Source: Lonsdalea britannica (GTDB lineage: Bacteria; Pseudomonadota; Gammaproteobacteria; Enterobacterales; Enterobacteriaceae). Taken from it: DNA of 64,000 bases. The position numbers and the translations under genes were made by a program. The notes beneath the pieces are model-generated. The model was not told the DNA's origin. It saw only the letters and a program-made list of their open reading frames with translations, and searched no databases. The stretch is from positions 124,001-188,000 of the forward strand of contig NZ_LUTN01000005.1 in assembly GCF_002111595.1 (NCBI RefSeq). The letters run 5' to 3'. Positions 9,587-20,116 of the stretch are shown one piece after another; positions within the stretch are counted from its first letter, which is position 1, and each line of letters begins with the position of its first letter.

Positions 9587-10903
9587 TCAGCTAAGCGTTG
9601 CCGTCAGTGCGGCGAGCGCATCGTCAATAATCGCCAACCCCTGCCGGGCCTCGTCGGCCGTCACGATGCACGGCGGTACGACGTGGACGCGGTTCTCCGC
9701 CAGAAAACCGAGCATGCCGCGCGCGTAAAGGTCGGCCTTGAGTTGCGCCATTTTGTCCGCGGGCATCGGCGTTTTGGCAACCGGATCGATCACCAGTTCC
9801 AGCGCGTGGAAGACGCCTTTACCGCGCGTTTCGCCGACGATGTCGTATTTTTCTGCCAGTTGGCGCAATCCAGGCGCCAGAACGCTGTCGCCGACCTGCG
9901 CGGCGTTCTCGACAATTCCCTCTTCCGCCATCGCATCCAACGTCGCGACAATCGCCGCCATCGCCAGCGGATGCCCGGAGTAGGTCAGTCCGCCGGGGAA
10001 CAGCCGGTCATCAAAGAAGTGGGCAATCGGATCGGAAATGATCACCCCGCCCGCAGGCACATAGCCGGAGTTCACGCCCTTGGCGAAGGTGATCAAATCC
10101 GGCGTGATGCCGTAGTGTTCGAAGGTAAACCAGCGACCGGTACGCCCAAACCCGGCCATCACCTCATCCATAATCAGGAGAATGCCAAATTCACGCGCCA
10201 GCGCTGACACGCCCGCCAGATAGCCCGGCGGCGGCATCAAAATCCCTGCCGTGCCGGGAATGGTTTCCAGCAGAATGGCGGCGATGGTGCCGGGGCCTTC
10301 GCACTCGATAGTCCGACGCAGATGATGCAGCGCCGCCTGGCACTCCTCTTCCTCGGTGGTGGCGTGAAACTCACTGCGGTACAGGTATGGCGTGAAAAAG
10401 TGGATATGACCGCGGAAATAGTCGTTCGGCAACCGCCGCCAGTCGCCGGTGGCGCCGATAGCGCTGCCGGTGTTGCCGTGATAGGAGCGATAGCTGGAAA
10501 GGATCTTGTCCTTTCCTGTGAACAGACGCGCCATGCGAATGGCGTTCTCGTTGGCGTCGGCACCCGCGTTGGTGAAGAACACCTTGCTGAAGTTCTCCGG
10601 CGCCAGCGACACAATGCGCTTCGCCGCTTCGCCACGCGCCAGATTCGCCGTGGCGGGCGCAATCGTCGTCAGCTGATCTGCCTGCGCCTTGATCGCGGCC
10701 ACGACCTTCGGATGCTGAGCGCCGATATTGGTATTCACCAGCTGACTGCTGAAATCGAGATAGGTCTTCCCGTCGTAGTCCCACAGACGGCAGCCCTCGC
10801 CGCCCGCAATGACCAGCGGATTTAAGCCGCCCTGCGCCGACCAGGAGTGAAAAACATACTGTCTGTCGAGCTGACGGACCGTGGCGTTTGATGGTGCGGT
10901 CAT
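9587..10903 (-). CDS. Class III PLP-dependent aminotransferase, possible beta-alanine aminotransferase
   Basis: About 438 residues of the class III (omega-aminotransferase) fold. NAGADANENAIRMARLFTG, the cofactor aspartate in LLIMDEVMAGFGRTG and the Schiff-base lysine in LITFAKGVNSGYVPAGG are all present, so the enzyme should be active. In reductive pyrimidine catabolism such an enzyme converts beta-alanine (or 3-aminoisobutyrate) to the semialdehyde, which fits its position beside the importer and PreTA. The substrate cannot be read from the sequence. The ATG is preceded by GAGGAGG. A perfect hairpin (CGACCGT-CTT-ACGGTCG, 10921-10937) lies just upstream of the start in the leader. Confidence 0.85.
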   Translation of the reverse strand: MTAPSNATVRQLDRQYVFHSWSAQGGLNPLVIAGGEGCRLWDYDGKTYLDFSSQLVNTNIGAQHPKVVAAIKAQADQLTTIAPATANLARGEAAKRIVSLAPENFSKVFFTNAGADANENAIRMARLFTGKDKILSSYRSYHGNTGSAIGATGDWRRLPNDYFRGHIHFFTPYLYRSEFHATTEEEECQAALHHLRRTIECEGPGTIAAILLETIPGTAGILMPPPGYLAGVSALAREFGILLIMDEVMAGFGRTGRWFTFEHYGITPDLITFAKGVNSGYVPAGGVIISDPIAHFFDDRLFPGGLTYSGHPLAMAAIVATLDAMAEEGIVENAAQVGDSVLAPGLRQLAEKYDIVGETRGKGVFHALELVIDPVAKTPMPADKMAQLKADLYARGMLGFLAENRVHVVPPCIVTADEARQGLAIIDDALAALTATLS

Positions 10904-10998
10904 CTTTCTGTCCTCCTCAACGACCGTCTTACGGTCGGCGGCTATCGGAATCGAACTCTGTCATGGCAGACTAAAAACAAATCCGGCCGATGCGATAG

Positions 10999-11919
<921 letters not shown>

Positions 11920-12092
11920 CGGTGGGGGCTTCCCCCTTGCGGTCAGAAGGGTGGCGAGGGGGAAGTTAGTTAGAGCAAAATAAGCAAAGCCTGAAAACTA
12001 TCGCTGACTTGCATTACTCGCGATGAAATTGATTTCGCCATGATTTTATGAATGATACTCACCACAATCATCGGGAAAGGGTTGGTAAATTC

Positions 12093-12679
12093 ATGGATAT
12101 CAAGGACTGGCTTCTGTTTATCGGCGGCGTTTATCTCGTCGTGTCGTACACTCGCAGCAAAGGAAGACCACAGGCTCCGCGCGTTCGTACATCCGAACCA
12201 AAAACACACCAATCAGAGCGAATAGTAAGAACCGCGGCCAATCCGCACGATCAGCTATATTTCGTTTCCAATAACGATTTTGGTCGACGAAAATTGATGA
12301 ATAAGGACGAATATTGCCTATTCAAAAGAATCGAGAAGCTTCTTAACGATCGCCACTGTTATTTTCGCATTTTCCCTCAGGTTTCATTGGGCGAAATTCT
12401 CTATTCCAAAGATAAAAATGCCTATAGTTCCATTAATAGTAAACGTGTCGATTTCGTCATCATCAATGCCTATGGCGACCCCTGTGCCGTAGTCGAATTT
12501 CAAGGAACCGGCCATTATCAGGCAATGCCATTTCCCGCGATGCCATCAAAAAGGAGGCGTGCAGAAAGGCCGGGATTAAGTATTTTGAAATTCATCATGA
12601 CTACAACAGCGATGATATCGAACAGATAGGTCGTTATTTAAATAGTAGCGTTAATCATCAGCCTACCCCGATAAACTGA
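12093..12679 (+). CDS. DUF2726 protein, frameshifted, membrane-anchored nuclease-like
   Basis: After restoring one base near 12531 (CAGGCAAT to CAGGGCAAT) the product is about 195 residues. An N-terminal membrane helix (WLLFIGGVYLVVSY) is followed by a charged linker and a C-terminal DUF2726-like domain. RVDFVIINAYGDPCAVVEFQ, GTGHYQ and the continuation AISRDAIKKEACRKAGI resemble the restriction-endonuclease-like fold (Asp then Glu-x-Gln). The function is unknown. It lies alone, ends 14 bases before a strong terminator and has lower G+C than its neighbours. Without the correction the frame would end at 12629. Confidence 0.62.
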
Positions 12680-12692
12680 GTACTCATTTCTC

Positions 12693-12713
12693 GCGCCGCA
12701 AACGGCGCTTTTT
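12693..12713 (+). terminator. Rho-independent terminator after the DUF2726 gene
   Basis: A perfect 6-bp stem GCGCCG-CAAA-CGGCGC is followed by TTTTT. It lies 14 bases after the corrected stop codon, which supports that stop as the real gene end. Confidence 0.88.
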
Positions 12714-13229
12714 ATATAACGAATTAATTCATCACGTTTTTTAGCTCTGCTAATCACGATATATCTCTTTATCGGATGACTGCACATCGATGCTGAGACG
12801 ATGAAAATAAATTTGTTGTTCGGATACTGTTTATTTTTACAAAGAGTCAATGGCTAATGACGTATTAATATAGGGAAATAAAAAGTTAAAAACGGCACTG
12901 AGGAGAATTCACATCGGATATATAATATTTATTCAAAAGGAATATCCCTAAGAACCATAACCGTATTCTCCCATCTGCTCATAGGCCATGCACACCATAA
13001 TCTCCTGTCATTCATCTATTTCGCATACCTGGAACAAATGGGTCCCAGCCGTTTCCCATCCACCATTTCAGCCGTGATTGACGTAAAAAATAGCTTATTA
13101 AGGATATTTATCGAGCCTATGACGAGGATCATAATCCTATTTAATCAATGTGGATTTATCGCTAAACCTCTGATTAACAACGCAGTATAATTTAGCCCCA
13201 TAGATTTCTGATTAAGGTTAAAGTTGTTA
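12714..13229. other. AT-rich intergenic region upstream of the carbonic anhydrase gene
   Basis: About 515 bases with no supportable gene; a 70-codon frame on the minus strand (12638-12850) runs through the terminator and resembles nothing. The region should contain the carbonic anhydrase promoter near its right end, but I cannot place it with confidence. Confidence 0.5.
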
Positions 13230-13964
13230 ATGAAATATATCCCATTATTTACAGCCAGCTTATTTCTGGCCTGTTCATCCCCGGTATTGAGCGCAGAACA
13301 TGCCCATTGGTCTTACGAAGGGGAACACGATCCCGCTCATTGGGGCGCGGATTTCCACACCTGCGGCGACGGCATGTATCAGTCGCCTATTAATATCACC
13401 GCTGTTCAGCACACGCATCAGAAGCCGTTGCAGTTGCATTTCAGTCAAGAAGACAGCCTGCGCGTGATTAATAACGGTCACACGATCGAAGTCGAAGATA
13501 AGAAAGGCGATACCTTAACGGTCGACGGCGAGGCATTTACCCTGCAACAGTTTCATTTTCACGCTCCGAGTGAAAATCAAATTGATGGGAAAACCTTTCC
13601 GTTTGAAGGCCACTTCGTGCATACCAATGCGCAGGGCGAGGCGGTTGTCGTCGCCGTTATGTATCGCATCGGCGCGCCCAACCCGGAACTGGACAAGATC
13701 TGGCAGCAGATGCCGACCGAGATTGCTCACGAGAACGCACTGACCGCCCATATTCGGCTGCGTAAACTGCTCCCGCAGAATCTGAGCTACTACCGCTACA
13801 GCGGCTCCCTGACGACCCCGCCTTGCACCGAAGGCGTGCGTTGGATGGTGCTGAAACATCCGCAAACGGTCTCCGAACAGCAGATTCAGCGCTTTAGCGC
13901 CGTCATGCATCATCACAACAATCGTCCGCCTCAGCCGCTGCACGGCCGTGTCGTGATCGATTAA
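13230..13964 (+). CDS. cah: Alpha-class carbonic anhydrase, periplasmic
   Basis: Interconverts CO2 and bicarbonate in the periplasm. About 244 residues with a signal peptide (IPLFTASLFLACSSPVLSA, cleaved before EHAHW). The alpha-family sequence begins HWSYEGEHDPAHWG. Zinc histidines are in QFHFHAPSEN and EGHFVH, and YSGSLTTPPCTEGVRW is the conserved C-terminal segment, so the site looks complete. I prefer ATG 13230; TTG 13224 would add two residues. It is a single gene, with no operon partners. Confidence 0.92.
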   Translation: MKYIPLFTASLFLACSSPVLSAEHAHWSYEGEHDPAHWGADFHTCGDGMYQSPINITAVQHTHQKPLQLHFSQEDSLRVINNGHTIEVEDKKGDTLTVDGEAFTLQQFHFHAPSENQIDGKTFPFEGHFVHTNAQGEAVVVAVMYRIGAPNPELDKIWQQMPTEIAHENALTAHIRLRKLLPQNLSYYRYSGSLTTPPCTEGVRWMVLKHPQTVSEQQIQRFSAVMHHHNNRPPQPLHGRVVID

Positions 13965-14052
13965 CGCCGGGCAGGCTCCGTTGCCGCAAGAGATTCGGTA
14001 TAGATATTGCTACTCTCATCCTGAGGCTATTCAGACCCATGAGGACCACAGG

Positions 14053-15570
14053 ATGATCGATCGCTGTCTGCACATCGATTTTGTCGCCAGCCGGAGCCTG
14101 CAGGAGCAGCTGCGCGAAAAGCTGATAGATGCCATTCTGACGGGCGTATTCCCGGCGGAAGAGCCGCTGCCGTCTTGTCGGAAGTTATCGAACCAGCTCG
14201 CCATTTCGCGCAACACCGTGGCGCTGGTGTATGAAAGCCTGCTGAACGACGGCTATCTGATCAGCCGTCCCCGCAGCGGCTATTTTCTGCATCCGGACTA
14301 TCACCAGCCCGAGACGCTCGCCGAGATCCGCCGCCAGCAAAAGATCCCTGACGAAACGCAGCAGCCGCCGGACTGGGGCAAACGACTCAACGTCAGCCCA
14401 AGCGGTTTCTTCGCCATCATGAAACCGGCGCGCTGGATGGACTACCCCTTCCCGTTTATCTACGGTCAGCCGAATACCCAGCTGTTTCCGCTTGAACAGT
14501 GGCGTGAAACCACCCGCCGCATCACCGGCCTGCATCGCGACCAGCGCTGGCTCTACGACCATATCGATCAGGACGTACCGCTGCTGATTGAACAGGTTCG
14601 ACAGCGAATTTTGCCCAAACGCGGCATCATCGCTCAAGCCGATGAAATCCTCATCACGCTCGGCTCGCAGAACGCACTTTCGCTCCTGTCGCAGCTGCTG
14701 TTTAACCCCGGCACCCGCGTCGCCGTGGAGAATCCTATTTTTCGCGAGGCGGTGAACACCTTTGCGCTCCAGGGCGCGCAGATCGTGCCGCATACCCTGG
14801 ACCACGAAGGCCTGCAGTTAAACGCCGTCTCCGCCGAGTGCGACTATTTTTACGTCACGCCCAGTCATCAGGCGCCCACCGGCATTCGGATGAGCAACGC
14901 GCGTCGTACCGCGCTGCTGGAGTATGCGCGCCTGCACGATCGGATCATTATCGAGGATGATTACGACTCGGAAACCAACCTGGACCCACAGCCGCGCGCC
15001 GCGCTGAAGGCCAGCGATGTGCATAACCGGGTGATTTACGTCAGCAGTCTGTCCAAATCGCTGTCCCCCGGCCTGCGGCTGGGATTTCTGGTGGCCCCCG
15101 CCGAGCTGATTGACGAGCTCCGGGCGCTGCGTCGCCTGTCCTATCGCCATCCGCCGACCAACATTCAACATCAGATGGCCCATTTTCTGGCGCAGGGCTA
15201 TTACGAGGCCTATCTTCACCGCTATCGCGAAGACTCCGCGCGCCGGTGGCACAAGTTGAATGAAGCGTTGGAGCACTGCCTGCCCGCCTGCCGCCGAATG
15301 GCGGGAAGCGAACATGCCAACGCGTTTTGGCTACAGGCACCGGAGGGCGTCGATACGCATCAGCTGGCGTGGCGGGCCGCGCACAGGGGCGTGTTGATAG
15401 AACCGGGACAGGCGCATTTTTTGGGTTCCAATGCGCCAGACAACTTTTTCCGGTTAGGCTTTCACGCTATCGACGAGGCGCGGATTGCGCCGGGCATCGC
15501 CCGTTTGGCGGAGACTTTCCGCACGTTGGGCGACCCCGATGTCGCCGCCAGCGAGCTTCAGAGGGTGTAG
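14053..15570 (+). CDS. MocR-type regulator (GntR wHTH fused to aminotransferase-like domain)
   Basis: Transcription regulator of about 505 residues. An N-terminal winged helix (residues ~10-80, [33 protein letters not shown]) is joined to a class I aminotransferase-like domain. The PLP lysine is in [17 protein letters not shown], so cofactor sensing is likely. Family members such as PdxR, GabR and TauR control neighbouring B6, amino acid or amine genes; no pdx, gab or tau genes are adjacent, so the target is unknown. ATG 14053 starts just before the HTH; the frame extends upstream without family similarity. Its last 13 bases overlap the convergent glk gene. Confidence 0.85.
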   Translation: MIDRCLHIDFVASRSLQEQLREKLIDAILTGVFPAEEPLPSCRKLSNQLAISRNTVALVYESLLNDGYLISRPRSGYFLHPDYHQPETLAEIRRQQKIPDETQQPPDWGKRLNVSPSGFFAIMKPARWMDYPFPFIYGQPNTQLFPLEQWRETTRRITGLHRDQRWLYDHIDQDVPLLIEQVRQRILPKRGIIAQADEILITLGSQNALSLLSQLLFNPGTRVAVENPIFREAVNTFALQGAQIVPHTLDHEGLQLNAVSAECDYFYVTPSHQAPTGIRMSNARRTALLEYARLHDRIIIEDDYDSETNLDPQPRAALKASDVHNRVIYVSSLSKSLSPGLRLGFLVAPAELIDELRALRRLSYRHPPTNIQHQMAHFLAQGYYEAYLHRYREDSARRWHKLNEALEHCLPACRRMAGSEHANAFWLQAPEGVDTHQLAWRAAHRGVLIEPGQAHFLGSNAPDNFFRLGFHAIDEARIAPGIARLAETFRTLGDPDVAASELQRV

Positions 15571-16526
15571 CCCAACGCCTGACGCAGATAGGCGCCAGCG
15601 CCCAGCAGACCGGGCTGTTTATGAGAGATCATGAAGACCGGGATGGGTGCGAGATAGTCTTTGAAGCGCCCCTTGTCTTCGAACGCCGCCCGGAAGCCGG
15701 AGTGACGGAAGAATTCCATAAACCGAGGCACGATCCCGCCCGCGATATAGACGCCGCCGAACGTGCCCATCGTCAACGCCAGATTGCCGCCGAAGCGCCC
15801 CAGCATGACGCAAAACAGCGATAATGCGCGACGGCAGTCGATGCAATCATCCGCCAGCGCCCGTTCCGATACCGCTTTGGGACTCAGATCCTCCGGCATG
15901 CGGCCGTCGGCCTTCACCACCGCGCGATAGATATTGACCAGCCCCGGACCGGAAAGCACACGCTCCGCCGACACATGGCCCATATCGTGACGCAGGACGG
16001 ACAAAATCGTGTCTTCCTCCCCGCTGTTCGGCGCGAAGTCCACGTGGCCGCCCTCGCCGGGAAGGCTGATCCACTTGCCCGCCACCGGCAGCAAATGCGC
16101 CACGCCGAGTCCCGTTCCTGCGCCGTACACCGCCACGGGTTTGCCCGCTTCGGCGCTCTCGCCGCCGAATTGGATCACATCATCTTCCCGCAGCACCGGG
16201 ATCGCCATACTGACCGCCGTAAAGTCATTGATGACGTCCAGACGGTCGAACCCCAGCCGCTGTTGCAGATCGGTGATGGAGAACGCCCAGTAGTGATTGG
16301 TCATCGCCACCCAGTCGTCCACGACCGGACAGGCAATGGCGATACAGCCGCTTTTGATCGTCAGTTCGCTGTGCTCGGACAGAAACGCGTTGATCACCGC
16401 TTCCAGACTGGGAAAGTCGTCGACCGAATACTGTTTGCTGCGTGAAATCGCTCCGTCATCCAACTGACAAAGCGCCAGGCGGGCATTCGTTCCACCCACA
16501 TCACCCACCAATGCATACTGGTGCAT
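15558..16526 (-). CDS. glk: Glucokinase
   Basis: Phosphorylates cytosolic glucose to glucose 6-phosphate using ATP. About 322 residues, the usual length of the enterobacterial Glk (ROK-independent) family. The phosphate motif is [24 protein letters not shown] holds the catalytic aspartate, then [11 protein letters not shown] and [12 protein letters not shown]. It ends overlapping the MocR gene tail to tail. Confidence 0.95.
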   Translation of the reverse strand: MHQYALVGDVGGTNARLALCQLDDGAISRSKQYSVDDFPSLEAVINAFLSEHSELTIKSGCIAIACPVVDDWVAMTNHYWAFSITDLQQRLGFDRLDVINDFTAVSMAIPVLREDDVIQFGGESAEAGKPVAVYGAGTGLGVAHLLPVAGKWISLPGEGGHVDFAPNSGEEDTILSVLRHDMGHVSAERVLSGPGLVNIYRAVVKADGRMPEDLSPKAVSERALADDCIDCRRALSLFCVMLGRFGGNLALTMGTFGGVYIAGGIVPRFMEFFRHSGFRAAFEDKGRFKDYLAPIPVFMISHKQPGLLGAGAYLRQALGYTL

Positions 16527-16882
16527 ATTTTATGTTCTCCGATTAGATGGCTGCGTATCCCAACCCCAAAATGACCGACCGATTGCCCGACAGCGCACCG
16601 CCCGTGGCAAACGGGATAGGGCTTTCCTGACGGGGAGATGGCGTTAGGCCGCAAAAGAAGCGCCCGGCTTAAGGCAGAACCTTGGACGCTGACCGCGACC
16701 CGCGAACAGACCCCGGTTTCACGGCGGAATACGTTTCGGTAAGGTTATCTCGACCCCTGACACAAATCTAGCCGGATACGTCCGACTCCGCTGCGTCGCG
16801 GTAAAATTTCCGTATCGCTTTCCGCCCATCCTGAGTATCTTCATCTAAAAGAAAAATCAGCTCATTCCCTAAGGAGATATGC
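16527..16882. other. Divergent promoter region between glk and the phosphoserine-aminotransferase-like gene
   Basis: Three hundred and fifty-six bases without a gene. It must carry promoters for both divergent genes. I see no unambiguous operator; the only clear signal is the strong AAGGAGATATGC ribosome site of the rightward gene. Confidence 0.5.
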
Positions 16883-18007
16883 ATGACGCTCACCATTCCG
16901 GAGGCGCTTATCCCCGCCGATCCTCGTTTCGGCTGCGGCCCTTCGCTCATTCACCTGGAAGATTTAACCCGCCTGATGGACAAAGGTCCCCACCTGCTGG
17001 GCACCAGCCACCGTAAAGCGCCGGTACGCGCGCTGTGCGGCGAGATTCAGGAAGGCCTGCGTTCTCTGCTGTCCGTGCCGGACGACTACAGCATCGTACT
17101 GGGCAACGGCGGCGCGACGCTGTTGTTCGATATGGTCGGGCTGGGAATGGTGAAAAAACGTATCGTTCACCACGTCTGCGGTGAGTTCTCCGGGAAATGG
17201 TTTAAAGCTTCCAAGCGCATTCCGTGGATTGAGGCCGCCAGCCTGGAAGTGGACTACGGACAAGGGCACCGCGAGTTCAACACCGCCAACGCTGACGTCG
17301 TGACCTGTACGCTGAACGAAACGTCGACCGGCGTGATGAACACGACGCTGCCCGAGGTGGGTGATGATTGTCTGCTGGCCGTGGATGCGACCAGCGGCGC
17401 CGGTCAGATCGCCTGCGACCTGTCGCGCGTCGACGTGTTCCTGTTCTCCCCGCAGAAAGTCTTCGCTAGCGAAGGCGGACTGTTCGTCGCCATCCTGTCG
17501 CCGAAGGCGAAAGCGCGGATCGCAGAAGTTTCAGCCGACAAGACGCGTTATATTCCCGTCTTCGCCGACTGGCAGATTGCGCTCAACAACAGTGAACAAC
17601 AGCAGACTTACAATACGCCGGCGACCGTCACCCTGTTCCTGTTCGCCGAACAGGTGAAACGGATGAGCACGCTTGGGTTTGCCGAAGTACAGCGTCAGGC
17701 CGCCGCCAAAGCGGAGCACCTCTACCAGTGGGCCACCGACAGAGACTATCTGACGCCTTACGTGGAAGATCCGGCTTTCCGCTCCACCACCGTCGCGGCG
17801 ATTGACGTGGCCGACGCCTTTTCCGTCGACCAGTTGACCCGCTATCTGGACGAGCAGGGGCTGGTGCACGGCATCGAAGGGTATCGGGCGCTGGGACGCA
17901 ACCAGCTGCGTATCGCCCTGTTCCATAACATCGCACTCGACGATGTGAAAAAGCTCACCGCGCTGATCGACTTCCTGATAAGCAGCGGCGAGTTCAACGT
18001 CGCCTAA
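16883..18007 (+). CDS. Phosphoserine aminotransferase-like enzyme (class V)
   Basis: PLP enzyme of about 374 residues. Opening motifs are PADPRFGCGPS and GTSHRKAPVR; the PLP lysine lies in DVFLFSPQKVFASEGG. These match the phosphoserine transaminase type found in actinobacteria more than the ordinary enterobacterial SerC that lies beside aroA. It could make 3-phosphoserine or act on a related 2-oxo acid. It has a very strong ribosome site (AAGGAG) seven bases before ATG. No serine genes are adjacent; its function beyond the family is inferred. Confidence 0.75.
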   Translation: MTLTIPEALIPADPRFGCGPSLIHLEDLTRLMDKGPHLLGTSHRKAPVRALCGEIQEGLRSLLSVPDDYSIVLGNGGATLLFDMVGLGMVKKRIVHHVCGEFSGKWFKASKRIPWIEAASLEVDYGQGHREFNTANADVVTCTLNETSTGVMNTTLPEVGDDCLLAVDATSGAGQIACDLSRVDVFLFSPQKVFASEGGLFVAILSPKAKARIAEVSADKTRYIPVFADWQIALNNSEQQQTYNTPATVTLFLFAEQVKRMSTLGFAEVQRQAAAKAEHLYQWATDRDYLTPYVEDPAFRSTTVAAIDVADAFSVDQLTRYLDEQGLVHGIEGYRALGRNQLRIALFHNIALDDVKKLTALIDFLISSGEFNVA

Positions 18008-18044
18008 TCGGCACCCCGCCCGCCAATGTCAGACGGCATAGCGT

Positions 18045-19070
18045 CTAGCGTTGGCGGGTGCTAGCCCGTACCACCAGCGGGGCCGGAAGCAACTGCCTCG
18101 CGTCGACCTCCTGCCCCCGCAGCTCCGCCAACAGCTGTTCACCGGCTAACGTCCCCATCTGCCGATAGGGCAGCGCAACCGTGGTTAGCGGCGGCGAGCA
18201 AACGGCGGAAAGGTCGCCGCCGCCGAGGCTAGCGACCGCCAGCTGGCTGGGCACATCCACCCCTTCCGCATGGCAGGCCATAATCACGCCGCAGGCAACC
18301 TCATCCGTGGTGCAGATCAGCACGTCCAGCTCCGGCCAGGTCAGACGAATTTCCGACAGACGCTGATGCCCGGTGGCGAACGCCGGTGGTTCCGTCGTCG
18401 CGATAACCCGATGCGGCGAATGATTCACGGCCAGCATCGTGCTGTGCCAACCGTGCATAATCTGTTTGAGCATCGTTCCGCTGGTCTGGCTGCACAGCAG
18501 CCCCAGATGTCGATAACCGCTTCCCGCCAGCTGGTGCACCAACGCCGCCACCGCCTGGGCGTAGTCGACGCCGACGCTGACATCCAGCGGCTGCGGATGC
18601 AGGGCACCCACCTGCATCACCGGCAAACCGGCGTTGATTAACAGTCGGCGTCCTTCGTCCGTGCTATCGAAATTAAAATGCACCATCGCGGCAGGATGAT
18701 AGGCAATCAGGCGCTCAATCAGCTGCCGTTCGCCGCTGGCGGAGTGATTCGCTTCCACCAGCATCATGCTGTACTCCGCTTCCTTCAGCACCGCTTGCAG
18801 CGCTTCCGACACCTGCGCGCATCCCGGCGTGGCAAAAGAGGGCACCACCATGAGGATCAGCTGCGATGAGGCGGAAGCCAGCGCGCTCGCCGCCAGATTA
18901 GGCACGTAATCCAGCTCGGCAATCGCCGCCGCGATCTTCTCACGCAGCACCGGCGACACTTTTTCCGGCATACGCAGCGCCCGGGAGGCCGTCATCGCGC
19001 TGACGCCGACTCGCTGAGCCACATCGGCCAGGGTACTTTTCCCTGTGTTACGCCGCCGTTTTTCTTTCAT
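18045..19070 (-). CDS. LacI-family transcription regulator
   Basis: About 341 residues. An N-terminal LacI HTH (STLADVAQRVGVSAMTASRA, residues ~12-32) has the hinge helix NLAASALASASS. It is followed by a periplasmic-binding-protein-like sensor domain most like the gluconate (GntR/IdnR) branch. It is divergent from the PTS operon at 19362-21379, and a perfect 12-bp palindrome lies between them, so it is the likely repressor of that PTS. The inducer is unknown. Confidence 0.88.
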   Translation of the reverse strand: MKEKRRRNTGKSTLADVAQRVGVSAMTASRALRMPEKVSPVLREKIAAAIAELDYVPNLAASALASASSQLILMVVPSFATPGCAQVSEALQAVLKEAEYSMMLVEANHSASGERQLIERLIAYHPAAMVHFNFDSTDEGRRLLINAGLPVMQVGALHPQPLDVSVGVDYAQAVAALVHQLAGSGYRHLGLLCSQTSGTMLKQIMHGWHSTMLAVNHSPHRVIATTEPPAFATGHQRLSEIRLTWPELDVLICTTDEVACGVIMACHAEGVDVPSQLAVASLGGGDLSAVCSPPLTTVALPYRQMGTLAGEQLLAELRGQEVDARQLLPAPLVVRASTRQR

Positions 19071-19271
19071 GCTTCACCGCCTCCCTCTGTTCGCCTGTCG
19101 CCACTTCCGCCCGGGCCATCGTCCCGATGCGCCACCGCCTGAGACGGTCAACCGCCGTCCCATCCGAACCGGCGGCTTATGGTAACACTGCCACAGGCGC
19201 GACAACCGGCCAGTCATCCACATTCGTCGTCGGCGTCTCACTCCGCACATTATTCGCCGCTGGCGGGAAAT

Positions 19272-19283
19272 GTTAGCGCTAAC
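19272..19283. promoter_or_regulatory. LacI-family operator
   Basis: GTTAGCGCTAAC is a perfect 12-base palindrome with the central CG typical of LacI/GalR/GntR operators. It lies between the divergent regulator and the PTS genes, 79 bases before the EIIA start. Confidence 0.75.
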
Positions 19284-19361
19284 TTTGCGAAACCTATCAC
19301 AGAAAGACGGTCGATATTTCACCTACATTGAGGCACACCTTCCCGGAGTAACGAGGTCAAC

Positions 19362-19805
19362 ATGCTCGCAACGTGGCTGATGCCCAAAACCATCCAACTG
19401 GTGGACCGTGTTTCCCACTGGCAGGAAGCCCTCACGCTGGCGGCGAAACCGTTGCTGGCTGACGGCGCGATCACTCAAGACTATCTGGAGGCGATTATCA
19501 GCACCCATCAGTCGATGGGGCCGTACTACGTGATTGCGCCCGGACTGGCGCTGCCCCACGCCCGCCCCGAGCAGGGTGCCCATCAAAATGGGTTGTCGCT
19601 GCTGTGCATCCGCGAAGGGGTGAATTTTGAGTCGGAGGAAAACGACCCGGTGACGGTCGTGATTATGCTGTGCGCCTTATCTGGAGACGAACACATCAGG
19701 ATGATTACCGAGCTGGCGGCGCTGTTCAGCGACGAAGAAAGTCTGCAACAGCTGCTGACCGCCTCTTCCCTTCCCGCCATTCAGGCGGTTATTGAAAACT
19801 ATTGA
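19362..19805 (+). CDS. PTS EIIA component, ascorbate/mannitol-type
   Basis: Cytosolic phosphocarrier of about 147 residues. The phosphorylated histidine is in GLALPHARPEQG, the PTS_EIIA_2 signature, as in UlaC and SgcA. It is the first of three PTS genes (A, B, C order) and lies divergent from the LacI regulator. The sugar is not evident: ula metabolic genes (ulaDEF, ulaG) are absent from this window. Confidence 0.85.
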   Translation: MLATWLMPKTIQLVDRVSHWQEALTLAAKPLLADGAITQDYLEAIISTHQSMGPYYVIAPGLALPHARPEQGAHQNGLSLLCIREGVNFESEENDPVTVVIMLCALSGDEHIRMITELAALFSDEESLQQLLTASSLPAIQAVIENY

Positions 19806-19818
19806 GACGAGGCTTGTG

Positions 19819-20084
19819 ATGAAAAAGATCCTTATTGTGTGCGGCAACGGACTCGGCAGCAGCTTTATTGTCGAAATGAACGTCAAAAAACTCGTGGCGG
19901 AAATGGGTAAGGAAGCAGAAGTGAGCCATACCGATCTGACCTCCGCCAAGTCGGAACACCCGGATATCATTCTGGGCGCCAAAGATATCGTGGAACAGAT
20001 ACAGGCTCCGACGCCCAGATATTCGGCCTGACCAACCTGCTGGATAACAACAAGATCAGAGAGATTCTGGCTGCCAACCTGTAA
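19819..20084 (+). CDS. PTS EIIB component, ascorbate-type, frameshifted
   Basis: Phosphotransfer subunit. The phosphocysteine sits in ILIVCGNGLGSSFIVEM. The frame breaks near 20006: restoring one base (CAGGCTCC to CAGGCCTCC) continues as DAQIFGLTNLLDNNKIREIL and ends at 20084, giving about 88 residues, normal for UlaB-like EIIB. As written, the frame ends at 20031 with an unrelated tail. ATG 19819 is 13 bases after the EIIA stop, and 32 bases separate it from EIIC. Confidence 0.82.
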
Positions 20085-20116
20085 CGGCGCGCTCAGTCGC
20101 GCTAACGGAGTCGCTT

